Positions 8,397 to 19,078 of a stretch of DNA of 64,000 nucleotides are shown here, in pieces; position 1 is the stretch's first letter, and the number at the start of each line of letters is the position of its first letter. The notes beneath the pieces are model-generated. The model worked only from the letters and a program-made list of their open reading frames with translations, was not told the DNA's origin and did not search any database. Source of the stretch: Pogostemon cablin (lineage: Eukaryota > Streptophyta > Magnoliopsida > Lamiales > Lamiaceae); the NCBI GenBank assembly GCA_023678885.1, contig CM042965.1:34267777-34331776 (forward strand), in the 5' to 3' direction. A program made the position numbers and the translations under genes.

Positions 8397-11300
8397 TAAT
8401 GCTTCTTCTTTTGTTTTCTTTTACAAATTCTACTTTTATATTATTTATAATCTACTCTAATTTATTTTGTCTTTTATACTTTTATTTGATCTTATATGCA
8501 GGTTCAATCATTCTTCTAAACGCATTATTATACTTCTTAATTTTTTGTTATTTTATTTTTTTCTCTTCGATTTTTGTGTTTTTTTAATAATTATATAAAC
8601 CCTATTTTTATAATTTAATTTATGTTATTTTTTTATATACATTTGATATTATTTTTAGGTTCAATCATTCTCATATTTGATCTTATTCTTTTTGGTTTTT
8701 TTTAGATTCTTCTTTTTCTTCTCTTTTACAGATTCTGCTTTCATATTATTTATAATTACTCTAATTTGTTTTGTCTTTTATACTTTTGTTTGATCTTATA
8801 TGAAGATTCAATCATTCTCCTAAATGTATCATTATACTTTTAAATTTTTTGTTATCTTATTTTTTTTCTCTTCGATTTTTGTGTTTTTTTTAATAATTCT
8901 ATAAATCTTATTTTTTTAATTTAATTTATTTTATCTTCTATTATACTTTTATTTGATATTTTTTTAGGTTCAATCATTCTCATATTTTTCTTATTTGTAG
9001 GTCCAATCATTCTCTTTTTGTTTTTTTTTTCTCTAATGCTTCTTCTTTTTATTCTTTTTTACAGATTCTACTTTCATATTATTTATAATATATTCTAATT
9101 TGTATTGTCTTTTATATTTTTATTTGATCTTATATGCAAGTTCAATCATTCTCCTTAAATGTATCATTATACTTTTTGATTTTTTGTTATCTTATTTTTT
9201 TTCTCTTCGATTTTTATTTTTTTTAAATAATTCTATGAACTCTATTTTTATAATTTAATTTATTTAATCTTCTTTTACATATTTATTTGATATTATTTTT
9301 AGGTACAATCATTCTCATATTTGATCTTATTTGTAGATCCAATCATTCTCATTTGAGGTATCATTCTTTTTTTTTTGTCTATCTTTTTTTTCTTCAATTT
9401 TTATGTTTTCTTTATAATAATTATATAAACCATATTTTTATATTTTAATATTCTCTCTTTTGTTCTTCTTTTTAATCATCTTTTTGTTTTTTATTTTTTT
9501 TCTCTAATACTTCTTCTTTTTCTTCTTTTTTACAGATTCTACTTTAATATTATTTTAATTTACTCTAATTTGTTTTGTCTTTTATACTTTTATTTGATCT
9601 TATATGCATGTTCAATCATTATAATTAAAGGTATCATTATACTTTTTAATTTTTTGTTATCTTATTTTTTTCTCTTCAATTTTTTTTAATAATTTTATAA
9701 ACCTTATTTTTATAATTTAATTTATTTTATCTTCTATTATACTTTTATTTGATATTATTTTAAGATTCAATCATTCTTATATTTGATCATATTTGTAAGT
9801 CCAATCATTCTCATTTGAGTTATCATTCTTTTTTTATCTTTATTTTCTTCAATTTTTGTGTTTGTTTTATAATTATTCTATGAACCCTATTTTTATATTT
9901 TAATATTCTATCTTTTGTTTTTCTTTTTAATCCTCTTTGGTTCAATAATTCCCATAAAGGTATCATTATAGTTTTTAATTTTTTGTTATCCTATTTTTCT
10001 CTCTCTTCGATTTTTGTGTGTTTTTTTTAATAATTCTATAAACCATATTTTCATAATTTAATTTATTTTATCTTCTTTTATACTTCTATTGATATTATTT
10101 TTAGGTTCAATCATTCTCATATTTGATCTTATTTGTAGGTCCAATCATTCTCTTTTTGGTTTTTTTTTCTCTAATGCTTCTTCTTTTTCTTCTCTTTTTA
10201 TACTTTCATATTATTTATAACATATTCTAATTTGTTTTATCTTTTATACTTTTATTTGATCTTATATGCATGTTCAATCATTCTCCTTAAAAATATCATT
10301 ATACTTTCTAATTTTTTGTTATCTTTTTTTTTTCCGAATTTTTATTTTTTTTAATAATAATTCTATAAACCTTATTTTTATAATTTAATTTATTTTATCT
10401 TTTTATTATACTTTTATTTGATATTATTTTTAGATTCAATCATTCTTATATTTGATCTTATTTGTATGTCCAATCATTCTAATTTGAGGTATCTTTTTTT
10501 TTTGTATATCTTTTTTTTCTTCAATTTTTGTGTTTCCTTTATAATAATTATATGACCCTATTTTTATATTTTAATATTCTATCTTTTATTCTTTTTTTTA
10601 ATCCTCTTTTTGTTTTTTTCTCTAATACTTCTTCTTTTTCTTCTCTTTTACAGAGTCTACTTTCATATTATTTATTTATAATCTACTCTAATTTATTTTG
10701 TCTTTTATATTTTTATTTGATCTTATATATGCAGGTTCAATCATTATCCTTAAAGGTATCATTATACTTTTTAATTTTTTGTTATCTTATTTTTTTCTCT
10801 TCAATTTTTTTATTTTTTTTAATAATTCTATAAACTCTATTTTTATAATTTAATTTATTTTATCTTCTTTTATACTTTTACTTGATATTATTTTTAGGTT
10901 CAATCATTCTCATATTTGATCCTATTTGTAAGTCCAATCATTCTAATTTGAGGTACCATTCTTTTTTTTCTATTTTTTTTTCTTCAATTTTTGTGTTTGC
11001 TTTATAATAATTTTATGAACCATATTTTTATATTTTAATACTCTATCTTTTGTTCTTTTTTTTAATCCTCTTTTTGTTTTTTTTTTCTATAATACTTCTT
11101 ATTTTTCTTTTCTTTTACATATTCTACTTTTATATTATTTATAATCTATTATAATTTGTTTTGTCTTTTATACTTTTATTTGATTTTATATGCAAGTTCA
11201 ATTATTCTCCTTAAAGGTATTATTATACTTTTTAATTATTTATTATCTTTTTTTTTTCTCTTCGATTTTTGTGTTTTTTTTAATAATTCTATAAACCCTA

Positions 11301-12060
11301 TTTTTATAATTTAATTTATTTTATCTTCTTTTATACTTTTATTTGATATTATTTTTAGGTTCAATCATTCTCATATTTGATCTTATTTGTAGGTCCAATC
11401 ATTCTCATTTGAGATATCATTCTTTTTTATTATTATTACTTTTTTGTTTATATTTTTTTCTTTAATTTTTGTGTTCGCTTTATAATAATTCTATGAACCC
11501 TATTTTTATATTTTAATAATCTATCTTTTGTTCTTCTTTTTAATCCTATTTTCAGGTTCAAACATTATCATTTGAGGCATCATTCTTCTTTTATTTTCGT
11601 TTATCCTTTTTCTTTATTTTTTATTTGATCTTATTTGCAGTTTCGATCATTAAAAAATGTCACCAGTGTATGTATCTTATATGCAGGTTCAATCATTCTC
11701 CTTAAATGTATCATTATACTTTTTAATTTTTTTGTTATCTTATTTTTTTTCTCTTCAATTTTTCTGTTTTTTTATAATTCTATAAACCCTATTTTTATAA
11801 TTTAATTTATTTTATCTTCTTTTATACTTTTTTGATATTATATTATTTTTAGGTTCAATAATTATCATATTTGATCTTATTTGTAGGTCCAAACATTCTC
11901 ATTTGAGGTATCATTCTTTCTTTTTTTCTATCTTTTTTTCTACAATTTTTATGTTTGCTTTATAATGATTCTATGAACTCTATTTTTATATTTTAATATT
12001 TTTGTTCTTCTTTTTAATCTTATTTGAAGGTTCAAACATTATTATTTGAGCCATCATTCT
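8397..12060 (+). repeat. T-rich tandem array with recurring 21-nt cassette
   Basis: A degenerate array with a full period near 460 bp, each made of two or three sub-blocks. Every sub-block centres on a 21-nt word, GTTCAATCATTCTCCTTAAAG or GTCCAATCATTCTCATTTGAG, preceded by a long T-rich tract ending TATGCAG, TTTGTAG or TTTTTAG and usually followed by GTATCATT. About twenty occurrences are visible (for example near 8500, 8655, 9340, 10735, 11390, 11690 and 11885). The same array is present in reverse at 45.1-46.9 kb and, more decayed, at 49.1-50.0 kb. ORFs called here are T-rich artefacts. Confidence 0.85.
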
Positions 12061-12126
12061 TTTTTTTCCCGTTTATCTTATGATTTATGTTTTTTTTCTT
12101 CTTTTTTTGTGTTTTCTTTATATTCC

Positions 12127-12894
12127 ATAAACTCTAGAAAAGACATACTTCTTGAATGTGGTGATGACCCTATGAAGAGTATTGTGGACGCTATATATCC
12201 TAACTTCTTGAACGCGATGGATGATCTAGGTTATCTTCAGGAGCGTGCTATACTTGCGCCCACACTGGATTCTGTGAATTCAATAAATGAATACATGATA
12301 ACATAGAATAATAACGTATCCAGAATATATCTCAGTTTGGATACCGTACGTAAATTGGATACCAATGTAGACATCTTGACAGATGTTCATACTCCAGAGT
12401 TTCTAAATTCAATAAAGTGTTTGGGAATGCCAAATCATGAGCTCATTTTGAAGGTTGATACACCAGTTTATATGCTATTGAGAAATCTAGACCACGCAAG
12501 AGGATTATGTAACCGTCTACGTTTACTCATTACAAGACTCGAGGATAGAGTAATACAAGTTAAGGTAATGACATGTAACATTGTCGAAGATTATGTTTTA
12601 ATTCCGAGACTTACTTTAAAACCTTCTGATGTTACACTTCAATTCAAGTTTCAACGGAGACAGTTCCCGTTGATAGTATCATATGCCATGGCCATAAACA
12701 AAAGTTAAGAACAATCTTTGAAGATTATTGGATTGTACTTGAAAATACCAATATTTAGCCATGGTCAACTCTACGTTGCTATATCTAGAGTTACAACAAG
12801 GAAAGACTTGAAAATAATGCTTTGTAATACTAATGATCGGGCCACAAGTATGTGTAAGAACGTTGTGTTCAGGGAGGTATTCAGAATTGTCTAG
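12127..12894 (+). pseudogene. Helitron PIF1-like helicase, C-terminal fragment
   Basis: The conceptual product matches the end of plant Helitron RepHel helicases, an SF1B DNA helicase that unwinds DNA during rolling-circle transposition. Recognisable blocks in order are IVDAIYPNFLN, YLQERAILAPT, INEYM, TPEFLNSIK, GMPNHELILKV, LLRNLD, LCN..RLLITRL, RRQFPL, AINKS and HGQLYVAISRVT (helicase motif VI). It is broken by stops at 12304-12306 (after INEYMIT) and 12706-12708 (after AINKS, where the family has a glutamine, so probably CAA to TAA). The last block ends at TAG 12892-12894. The Rep domain and Walker A/B motifs are missing, and upstream is the T-rich array. Confidence 0.9.
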
Positions 12895-13737
12895 AAAGTA
12901 ATAGATGCAAAGCTCTAGAAGGTAAAACGCATAGATGATTTTATCCGTAATTTGTACGGTAATCAACTTCTCATCTTCTTGATATAGGATCAGGTACGTT
13001 CTCACCTAAGTTTGAATGTAGCTAATTTTATCTGATGCATTCAGAATTTGTTTCTTAATAGAATTTTGGTAATGCTGTGGAAATTGTATTATTCTCATCA
13101 ATATGTGGAATTGTTAAGTCAGAACTTTTTTCCTCTCTTCTTCACAACACATTATATATATATAATATCATGTTTCAAAGATTAACTGCAGTTTCTTTCA
13201 ATAATATTTTAACAATTGAAGTTAATGGAAGGATTCGTATTTAACAGGATAGGCACAAAATTAAAAGATGGTTTCAATTGTATAAATAATCTGCAAGAAA
13301 AAAAATAGTTACTAAATGGTTATGGAGATAGTTTCATCATTCAGAGATTTTTTTAATAGAGATAGTTTCATCATTTAGAGATTTTTTTAAAAAAAAAAAG
13401 ACATTGAACACTGCCATCTATATGGAATTTATAAATATTATTAACTACTAGATCAATAGAATGAGCAATGGAAACTGACCAAAATAGTGAACATCTACTG
13501 AAGCTATTGTTTTAGTTCTAATGTTGAATATCAAATTTGCAAAATATAATTATTTCCATGCAAAAAAGTACATATTGGATAATTATAAACATAAATAAAA
13601 AGATAATACGACAACAAAATTTAAAGCACATGAAAACCGGATGAGAGAAGCTCAAACATATTCATACAGATACATAATACTATTAAAACAAAAAAATAAT
13701 AAAAAAATTAACCAACAATCCTATAATAAAATGCTTA
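12895..13737. other. Non-coding 3' part of the Helitron
   Basis: AT-rich sequence between the helicase remnant and the terminal hairpin. A 45-nt segment around gatagtttcatcattcagagattttttt is duplicated in tandem at about 13325-13390. No gene seen. Confidence 0.6.
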
Positions 13738-13766
13738 CCATGCAACGCATGGACGAGAAATACTAG
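13738..13766 (+). mobile_element. Helitron 3' terminal hairpin and CTAG
   Basis: A perfect 6-bp stem CCATGC/GCATGG with loop AAC, a 10-nt spacer, then CTAG and host T. Confidence 0.85.
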
Positions 13767-13905
13767 TAAATTTAAAAATAAAATAAAAGAAACATTAATG
13801 AAGGATGAGGAATTAATTAAGGAGGGTGGGGACCACAGTTCCACCAATTCATTTTGTGGGACTGTTCCACCCTAGTTGCTCTCTAGATGTTTTTACTTGA
13901 AAATA

Positions 13906-14162
13906 CTCCCTCCGTCCCACAAAAGATTGCACCCCCAATTCCGGTACGGAGATTAAGGAAGTGATAGCTTTTAGAGGTATAATGGTATTTTTTTATAATA
14001 AATAAATAATAAAGTATGCTAGGTAGAGATGATTTTTTTTGTAAATAAAGTGTATGGGGGAAGGGTGGTTATTTTTTACTTTTTGCTTTTTATAGAAATG
14101 TGCAAACTTTTGTGAGACAGCTCAAAATGAAAAGTGTCTCATCTTAAATGAGACGGAGGGAG
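13906..14162. mobile_element. Stowaway MITE
   Basis: Ends CTCCCTCCGTCCCACAAAAG and GAGACGGAGGGAG, with TA on both sides (13904-13905, 14163-14164). It is 257 bp, non-coding, and resembles the element at 2874-3126 in reverse. Confidence 0.9.
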
Positions 14163-14191
14163 TAGGTTGTTATAATTAATTTAACCAATCA

Positions 14192-14490
14192 AAACCAATT
14201 TTAAGCGTAAATCTCAACAATACCATATCATGCATTGTTTTTATAACCATGATCAATATAGTACTAAAAAAATGAATTCACCAACATATATAATATCCAT
14301 CTTCAAGAATACTTTTAGAGAGAAAAAGAGATAAGTATTTCCAATTAAACCAATTTTAAATGATAAATCTCACACAACAACATATCATGCATTGTTTTTT
14401 AGAACCATGATCAACACAGTACTACTAACATATACAATATCCAACTTCAAGAAAATATTTAGAGAGAAAGAGACGAGTATTTCCAACGAC
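14192..14490 (+). repeat. Tandem duplication of ~150 bp
   Basis: Two adjacent copies (14192-14346 and 14347-14490) begin aaaccaatttta and share catatcatgcattgttttt, accatgatcaa, atatccaacttcaagaa, ttagagagaaa and gtatttcca. No coding potential is evident. Confidence 0.85.
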
Positions 14491-14694
14491 AACAATTTCT
14501 GGATCAATTCCAATTCTAAGAGTAATGCGTTTTAACATGATCTAGCATACGTGAAGCATCTTGTACCATTTAGAAGTATCTTGTTATTTATTAGAAGTCT
14601 TTCATCAAACTCTCTCTGCAATGTATATAAAAAATAAATTTTATATGTTAGTACCAAATTATTTCCTATACAATCACACAATTAAACCATTACA

Positions 14695-14790
14695 ATCTAC
14701 CTCGCCCAGCAATATGTATCTTGAATTGCTTCATTTTGAGGATCAAAGCCACTGCCTTTGTGTATATATCCGTCAATGTGGATAGTTCTT
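14695..14790 (-). pseudogene. Possible Copia RNase H C-terminal trace
   Basis: A minus-strand reading gives LTDIYTKAVALILKMKQF, resembling the end of Copia pol (adIfTKaL followed by a hydrophobic helix). It is short, has no flanking LTR and has stops close by. Chance similarity cannot be excluded. Confidence 0.4.
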
Positions 14791-14895
14791 TCACATTTTA
14801 TAGTATTTAATTGGTCTCTTCATATTACTAATTGAATGATTTTGTGAATTATTGATCTAATTAAAGTTCAAAAGTTGTGTGTGATATATTATATA

Positions 14896-15499
14896 CACTA
14901 CAAAAAATTTACTCCCTCCGTTCGGTTCTAAGGTATCCATTTGCTTTTTGCACGTGTCCGGTTCTATGGTATCCATTTACTTTTTGCACGTGGATTAAGG
15001 AGTATTATTATTATATGTAAAGTGGGTAGTTGTATTAGAGGGAAATGGCGGGCCATATTGTGTATTTTTTTACTAAATAGGGGAAATAGATACCTTTGAA
15101 GCGGACGTCATAAATAGTAAAATGGATACCTTAGAAGCGGATAGAGGGAGTATTTTTTACCAATGGAATATACCATTGGTAAAAGCCTTGATTTCATTGT
15201 TAAATTGGTTTACCAACGGATTAGCAACGGAATCCGTTTGTAAAATTTCTTTGGTAAAGTCGTGGTTGGTAAATTTTTAGAAACGAAAAATTAATTTCGT
15301 TGGTAATCCGTTGCTAATAATTCCGTTGGTAATTTATATAATGATTCCCTTGGTAATCCGTTGGTAATTACCAACGGATTGAATTCCGTTGCTAAAATAG
15401 AGAATAAATCCGTTGGCATTCCGTTGCTAAAACAAAAATGTCATTTTTGTTGCTAATCCATTGGTAAATTAGGTTGCTAAAAAATATTTTTTTGTAGTG
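14896..15499. mobile_element. Non-autonomous CACTA element
   Basis: Termini CACTACAAAAAATT and AATATTTTTTTGTAGTG are inverted and flanked by a 3-bp duplication ATA (14893-14895, 15500-15502), as CACTA/En-Spm elements make. The subterminal part holds many short direct and inverted words around ccaacggattgaattccgttg, the usual transposase-binding arrangement. No transposase ORF. A Stowaway sits just inside the left end. A truncated relative lies at 2437-2708. Confidence 0.88.
14912..15150. mobile_element. Stowaway MITE nested in the CACTA element
   Basis: Ends CTCCCTCCGTTCGGTTCTAAGG and CCTTAGAAGCGGATAGAGGGAG are flanked by TA. The same subfamily (ggtatccattt ... cacgtg ... tagggga) recurs at 52992-53224 and 55250-55484. 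Confidence 0.9.
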
Positions 15500-15502
15500 A
15501 TA

Positions 15503-15598
15503 ACTTCTTTAGCTTACTAATTAATATAAATAATAAAATATATAATTATTCAAAAATATTTTTCATAATTCTTTGAACTTTTAATATGTAACAATTGA
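15503..15598. other. AT-rich flank of the Copia element
   Basis: Short unique AT-rich DNA between the CACTA element and the left Copia LTR. It ends taacaattga; the right flank of the Copia element has ataacaatta, but not at the position a 5-bp target duplication requires. Confidence 0.5.
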
Positions 15599-15665
15599 TG
15601 TAAACTAGAATATAAGAATCATAAAGAATAAGAAAAGAGTACAAGAATATGGAAGAACTAGGGAG
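15599..15665 (-). repeat. Copia 3' LTR, outer part
   Basis: TGTAAACTAGAATATAAGAATC up to gggag is aligned base for base with the start of 35417-35640. The LTR is split here by the Athila-like insertion and resumes at 20154. Confidence 0.88.
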
Positions 15666-15929
15666 TGATGAGTGATATTTTCACCTAGATTTTAGTGTCT
15701 TTTTATGTGTGTTTTCATATTATTTTATCCGTATTTGTGTACAATTTGGTTGTGTTTTGTATTTTTATGGAGATGTGTGTGAATGAGCTTAAACATATGA
15801 TTTTCAGGTAAAAAGAGATTCTAGACGCGAAAAGGAAGACGTAGGAAAAAGAAGATCTCAATTCAGAGTTAAAACGAGGGAGAACAGGCCAAAACGGAAG
15901 AAGAGAAAACAGGGGCAGCACGAACACGA

Positions 15930-16105
15930 TCAGTGTACCGAACACGGCCAGCACCTACACGGGCCGTGTACCGAACACGGCCCTGTAAGGGTTGGTCAAG
16001 TTCCGTTACCTGAAACACCTACACGGCCACCCCTGTGGCCGTGTACCGCACACGGCCGGCCGTGTTCAGTACACGACCAGTGTACCGTACACGGGCCGTG
16101 TAGGT
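15930..16105 (+). repeat. GC-rich ACACGGCCGTGT palindrome island in the LTR
   Basis: Within an AT-rich LTR, a ~175-bp block repeats imperfect palindromes such as ACACGGGCCGTGTA, CACGGCCAGC and ACACGGCCGGCCGTGTTC, spaced by gtaccg(a/t)a or acctac. Its counterpart in the fragment at 56500-57018 spans about 56710-56990. It may be a protein-binding or packaging/enhancer region. Confidence 0.8.
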
Positions 16106-16153
16106 GCAAAAATTCAGAAAAATTCAGAAACCTTCTAGAAGCTTCCCAAGGGG

Positions 16154-16161
16154 TATAAATA
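16154..16161 (+). promoter_or_regulatory. LTR TATA box
   Basis: agggGTATAAATAcc lies about 490 bp into the LTR, just after the GC island, where an LTR core promoter is expected. The boundary of U3 and R would be ~30 bp downstream. Confidence 0.65.
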
Positions 16162-17236
16162 CCTAATACTTCAATATTTGAGGAGATTTTTCATGGTTTT
16201 GCCCTGCACACACACCTCACACACCATTTTCTCCATTTCACACCATCATCTTCATCCATTCTTCATCCACACCATCTACCATCATCCCACCATCAAATCT
16301 ACTATCCATTTGAGGAAAAGAAGCAATGAAGAGAGGAGAATTGCAAAGGAGAGAAGAAAATCACCATTTGAGGCATTCAAGGGAGTCTTCATCTAATCTT
16401 TGTATTGAATCCTATTATTTATCATGTTTTGTAAGGATTTTAATGTCTATGTTAATGTTCTTATGAATATGGTAGGCTAATCTCCCTTGTGAATTAGCAA
16501 CATGAGAGTTGTTGGATAATTTTGGGATTTGTGTATTTGAATTCATATGTTGATTGGGTAAATGGATTTTCTATCATTGATGTTTGAGATCTTGAGGTTT
16601 ATGATGATTTGTGTGTTTAGTTGTTCTAAATATGTGATTAGATTGAGAAATCAATTATGTGCTTAGGATAATTGAGTGAATCATTTCATCAAACACTTCA
16701 TGTGCATTATAAATTGTAAAGAGATTAAGAAATCCTTTAGAATTTAGAACCCTTTGATAGAACATATGATTGGTTTGATCGAGAGGTTGATTAATTGTGT
16801 GAAGGGACTCTCATTTCAAGCTTAGTGCCTAGTTGGAATTGTTTAAGTGAGAACCAATCCGTTGAGCTGATTGAGATTCATATCCTATTCATCTCGAGAG
16901 GGAGTTTATGTGAACTTAGTGTTGGCCCTTAGTCTTATACCCATGATTCATATGAATTTGATACATGCATCCTAGAATTTCCACTTCTTAATTGTTGTTA
17001 ATCTCACTTTTACTTAACTTGGAAAATCACCCTTCATCTATCTATCTTGTTTGTTGATCATTGCATACTTGATTGCTTTGATTGATTTTATTTACTTGTT
17101 TGATCCCTATCATTTGATGATTTGTTTCTATAAAATTACAAAAAATGTGAGATCGCTTAAGCACTAGTGCCTACCTCCTTGTGGTTCGATAAATTCTTGA
17201 ATTGATCAACCCGACTACAAGTTATGGCTAATCAAA

Positions 17237-17254
17237 TGGCGCCGTTGCCGGGGA
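17237..17254 (+). promoter_or_regulatory. Primer binding site, tRNA-Asp
   Basis: tggcgccgttgccgggga starts two bases after the LTR. It is complementary to the 3' end of plant tRNA-Asp (CCCCGGCAACGGCGCCA), the usual Athila primer. Confidence 0.92.
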
Positions 17255-17483
17255 GGCAACGGTTGCTAGTAGCTTAAAGAAGGATCGTTTTGAGTGATCT
17301 TAATAGAGATATTTTTTTATTTTATTTGCTTCTTATTATTTGGTTCGTGAAATCTTGTTCTAACTTCTTTTCTTTGTGAGGTGTATGCAAACGAGGTCAA
17401 GGGGGACACAATCGGAGCCAATTGACGTTGAAATAGAACAAACTTTTTGAAGAAGGAGAAGAGAGAACAAGAAGAGTGTTCAA

Positions 17484-19078
17484 ATGGAGAATTTTCAAGG
17501 AAATAATCGTGTGGAGATAGAGCATGATGGGGAAGGAGGACAATATATGAACGTGCAAGATAACACACCTCAATTCAATGGCAATCCTCCTCAATATGTC
17601 TATCAAAATTTTGGAGCTATGAACAATCAACAATTGCTTCAACAAATGGTGCAACAAGCTATAATGCAACAAGGCTTCCCACATGCTTATCCACCTCCTC
17701 AACAAGCTTACGTGCCACCACCACCACCTCCGGTGCAACATGGAATTCATAATGATCAAAGGGTGATTCGAGATTTCTTTATGCCGAGGGTGATGCCACA
17801 TACGATGGGACCATCAATCAACGCCAACAACTTTGAAATTAAAACGGGCTTGATTTCTATGGTGAGAGACCAACAATTTGGTGGAACTCCAAATGAGGAT
17901 CCGAATGCACACTTAGCTCAATTATTGAGATTGCTAATACGGTGAAGATGAACGGGGTGAGTGAGGATTGTATACGGATGAGGTTGTTCCCTTTTTTATT
18001 GAAGGATAGAGCTCGAACATGGCTATCTACCATTACCCCGAGTACGTGTAATTTGGGTTGAGCTTGCATAAATATTTTTGAACAAGTACTTTCTACCTTC
18101 TAAGACACTCCAAATGAAGAGCTTGATTACTCAATTCAAGCAAATGCCTCAAGAGAGTTTTTACAAAGCATGGGAGAGATTTAAGGATATACTACGCAAG
18201 TGTCCACAACACGGTTACCCAGAGAATTAACAAGTTGGATTTTTCTATCAAGGATTAGTGAATGGTCAAAGAGTGCTTGTTGATGTTCGGTGGGTGGATC
18301 CGTATTAGGTGTCACTCTGGAAAGGGCTATAAGGATATTTGATGAGATTGCCACAAACGTCTACCAATGGCCATCAGAGAGGCTAAGTGGATGCTATGGT
18401 TTTGAGAATTTTGATCAAGGGCAACATTTTAGTGTGAAGAACTTGAGTGTTGAGCCAAGTGTGTCACAAATGCCAAGTGTTGAATTGATAGCATAGGAAG
18501 TTTTGAGGCAAATGAGTTTGAGTCAAGGTGTGAATCAAGGAACAAATATGGTTGAAAGTTAAGGTGATCAAGGGATGTTACCTCAGAATAGTGTGAGTGG
18601 AGAATAATGGGCCAAGTCTATGCCACGAGTGGAGGACGTTTTGTACATGTAAGGAAGGGGTTACCAAGGGAATTACCAAAATAATTTTTAAGGTAATTTC
18701 CTACAAAGACAAGGAGGCTATAATAATCAAAGTGGTGGAAGTTCTTTTCCACAACAACAAATGAGGCAAGACAACTTTTCCTACTCTAACTCGAACAATG
18801 CGGTTACTTTTCCTCCGGGATATCAACCGGGGGCCAAGGCACCGAATAATGAGGGAAGAGCATCGATTGATGAGTTACTTGAACAATTGATCGCATCTAA
18901 CAAAGCTCGATATGAAGCATTGAAAAAGGCAGAAGAAGCAAACGAAAAGAGGATCAAAGCTTTGGAGTATAATGTGGGACAAATTGCAAGTACCTTGAGT
19001 GCTCAACAAAAAGAAAAGTTTCCGGCCACACCCAAGGTTAATCCGAGAGCTCAATGTTTGTTTGTTGAAACGGAATAG
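17484..19078 (+). pseudogene. Athila-like gag, broken
   Basis: Gag forms the cytoplasmic particle in which reverse transcription occurs. The ATG at 17484 opens a 153-codon frame with a Gln/Pro-rich N-terminus (PPPPPP around residue 80) and then the Retrotrans_gag entry region (VRDQQFGGTPNEDPNAHLAQ). A frameshift near 17925 moves the rest (IRMRLFPFLLKDRARTWL) to another frame, with further stops to 18230. A second fragment (GGSVLGVTLERA..QWPSERLSG, 18290-18496) and a third (FSYSNSNNAVTFPPGYQPGA..GRASIDELLEQL, 18761-19078) follow. The same blocks occur in the gag proteins at 28-29 kb and 63 kb. No CCHC zinc knuckle is visible. Confidence 0.88.

Larger units (their letters stand above)
7616..13766 (+). 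mobile_element. Helitron with tandem array and helicase remnant
   Basis: The left end (acatatataaaagcaaacct) matches the 5' terminus seen in reverse at 47362 (TCTATACATATATAAAAGG). The right end has hairpin CCATGC-AAC-GCATGG (13738-13752), then ACGAGAAATA and CTAG (13763-13766) before a T. In order it contains three ~190-bp tandem copies, a TATA-like box, a 3.7-kb T-rich array, a helicase fragment and a non-coding tail. Its first bases overlap the CTAG of the Helitron on its left, so the two lie head to tail. An autonomous Helitron encodes a ~1400-residue RepHel protein; here only the helicase C-terminus remains. Confidence 0.72.
15666..17234 (+). repeat. 5' LTR of the Athila-like element
   Basis: Starts TGATGAGTGATATTTTCACC and ends gttatggctaatca, 1569 bp. 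The last 86 bp match 20063-20148. The first ~450 bp match the LTR fragment at 56500-57018. It holds a GC-rich palindrome island and a TATA box. A 72-codon frame at 16178-16396 has no recognisable similarity and is probably chance. Confidence 0.9.

Noticed and set aside
8399..10833. Several T-rich frames (Phe/Leu/Ile) that look like membrane proteins
   Set aside because: They come from the T-rich tandem array. The hydrophobic appearance follows from base composition, and frames shift between repeat units.
12679..13005. 108-codon minus frame
   Set aside because: It is opposite the Helitron helicase remnant and has no similarity of its own.
16178..16396. 72-codon frame inside the 5' LTR
   Set aside because: It lies in R/U5, has no family resemblance, and its His/Ser-rich start follows from a CA-rich leader.
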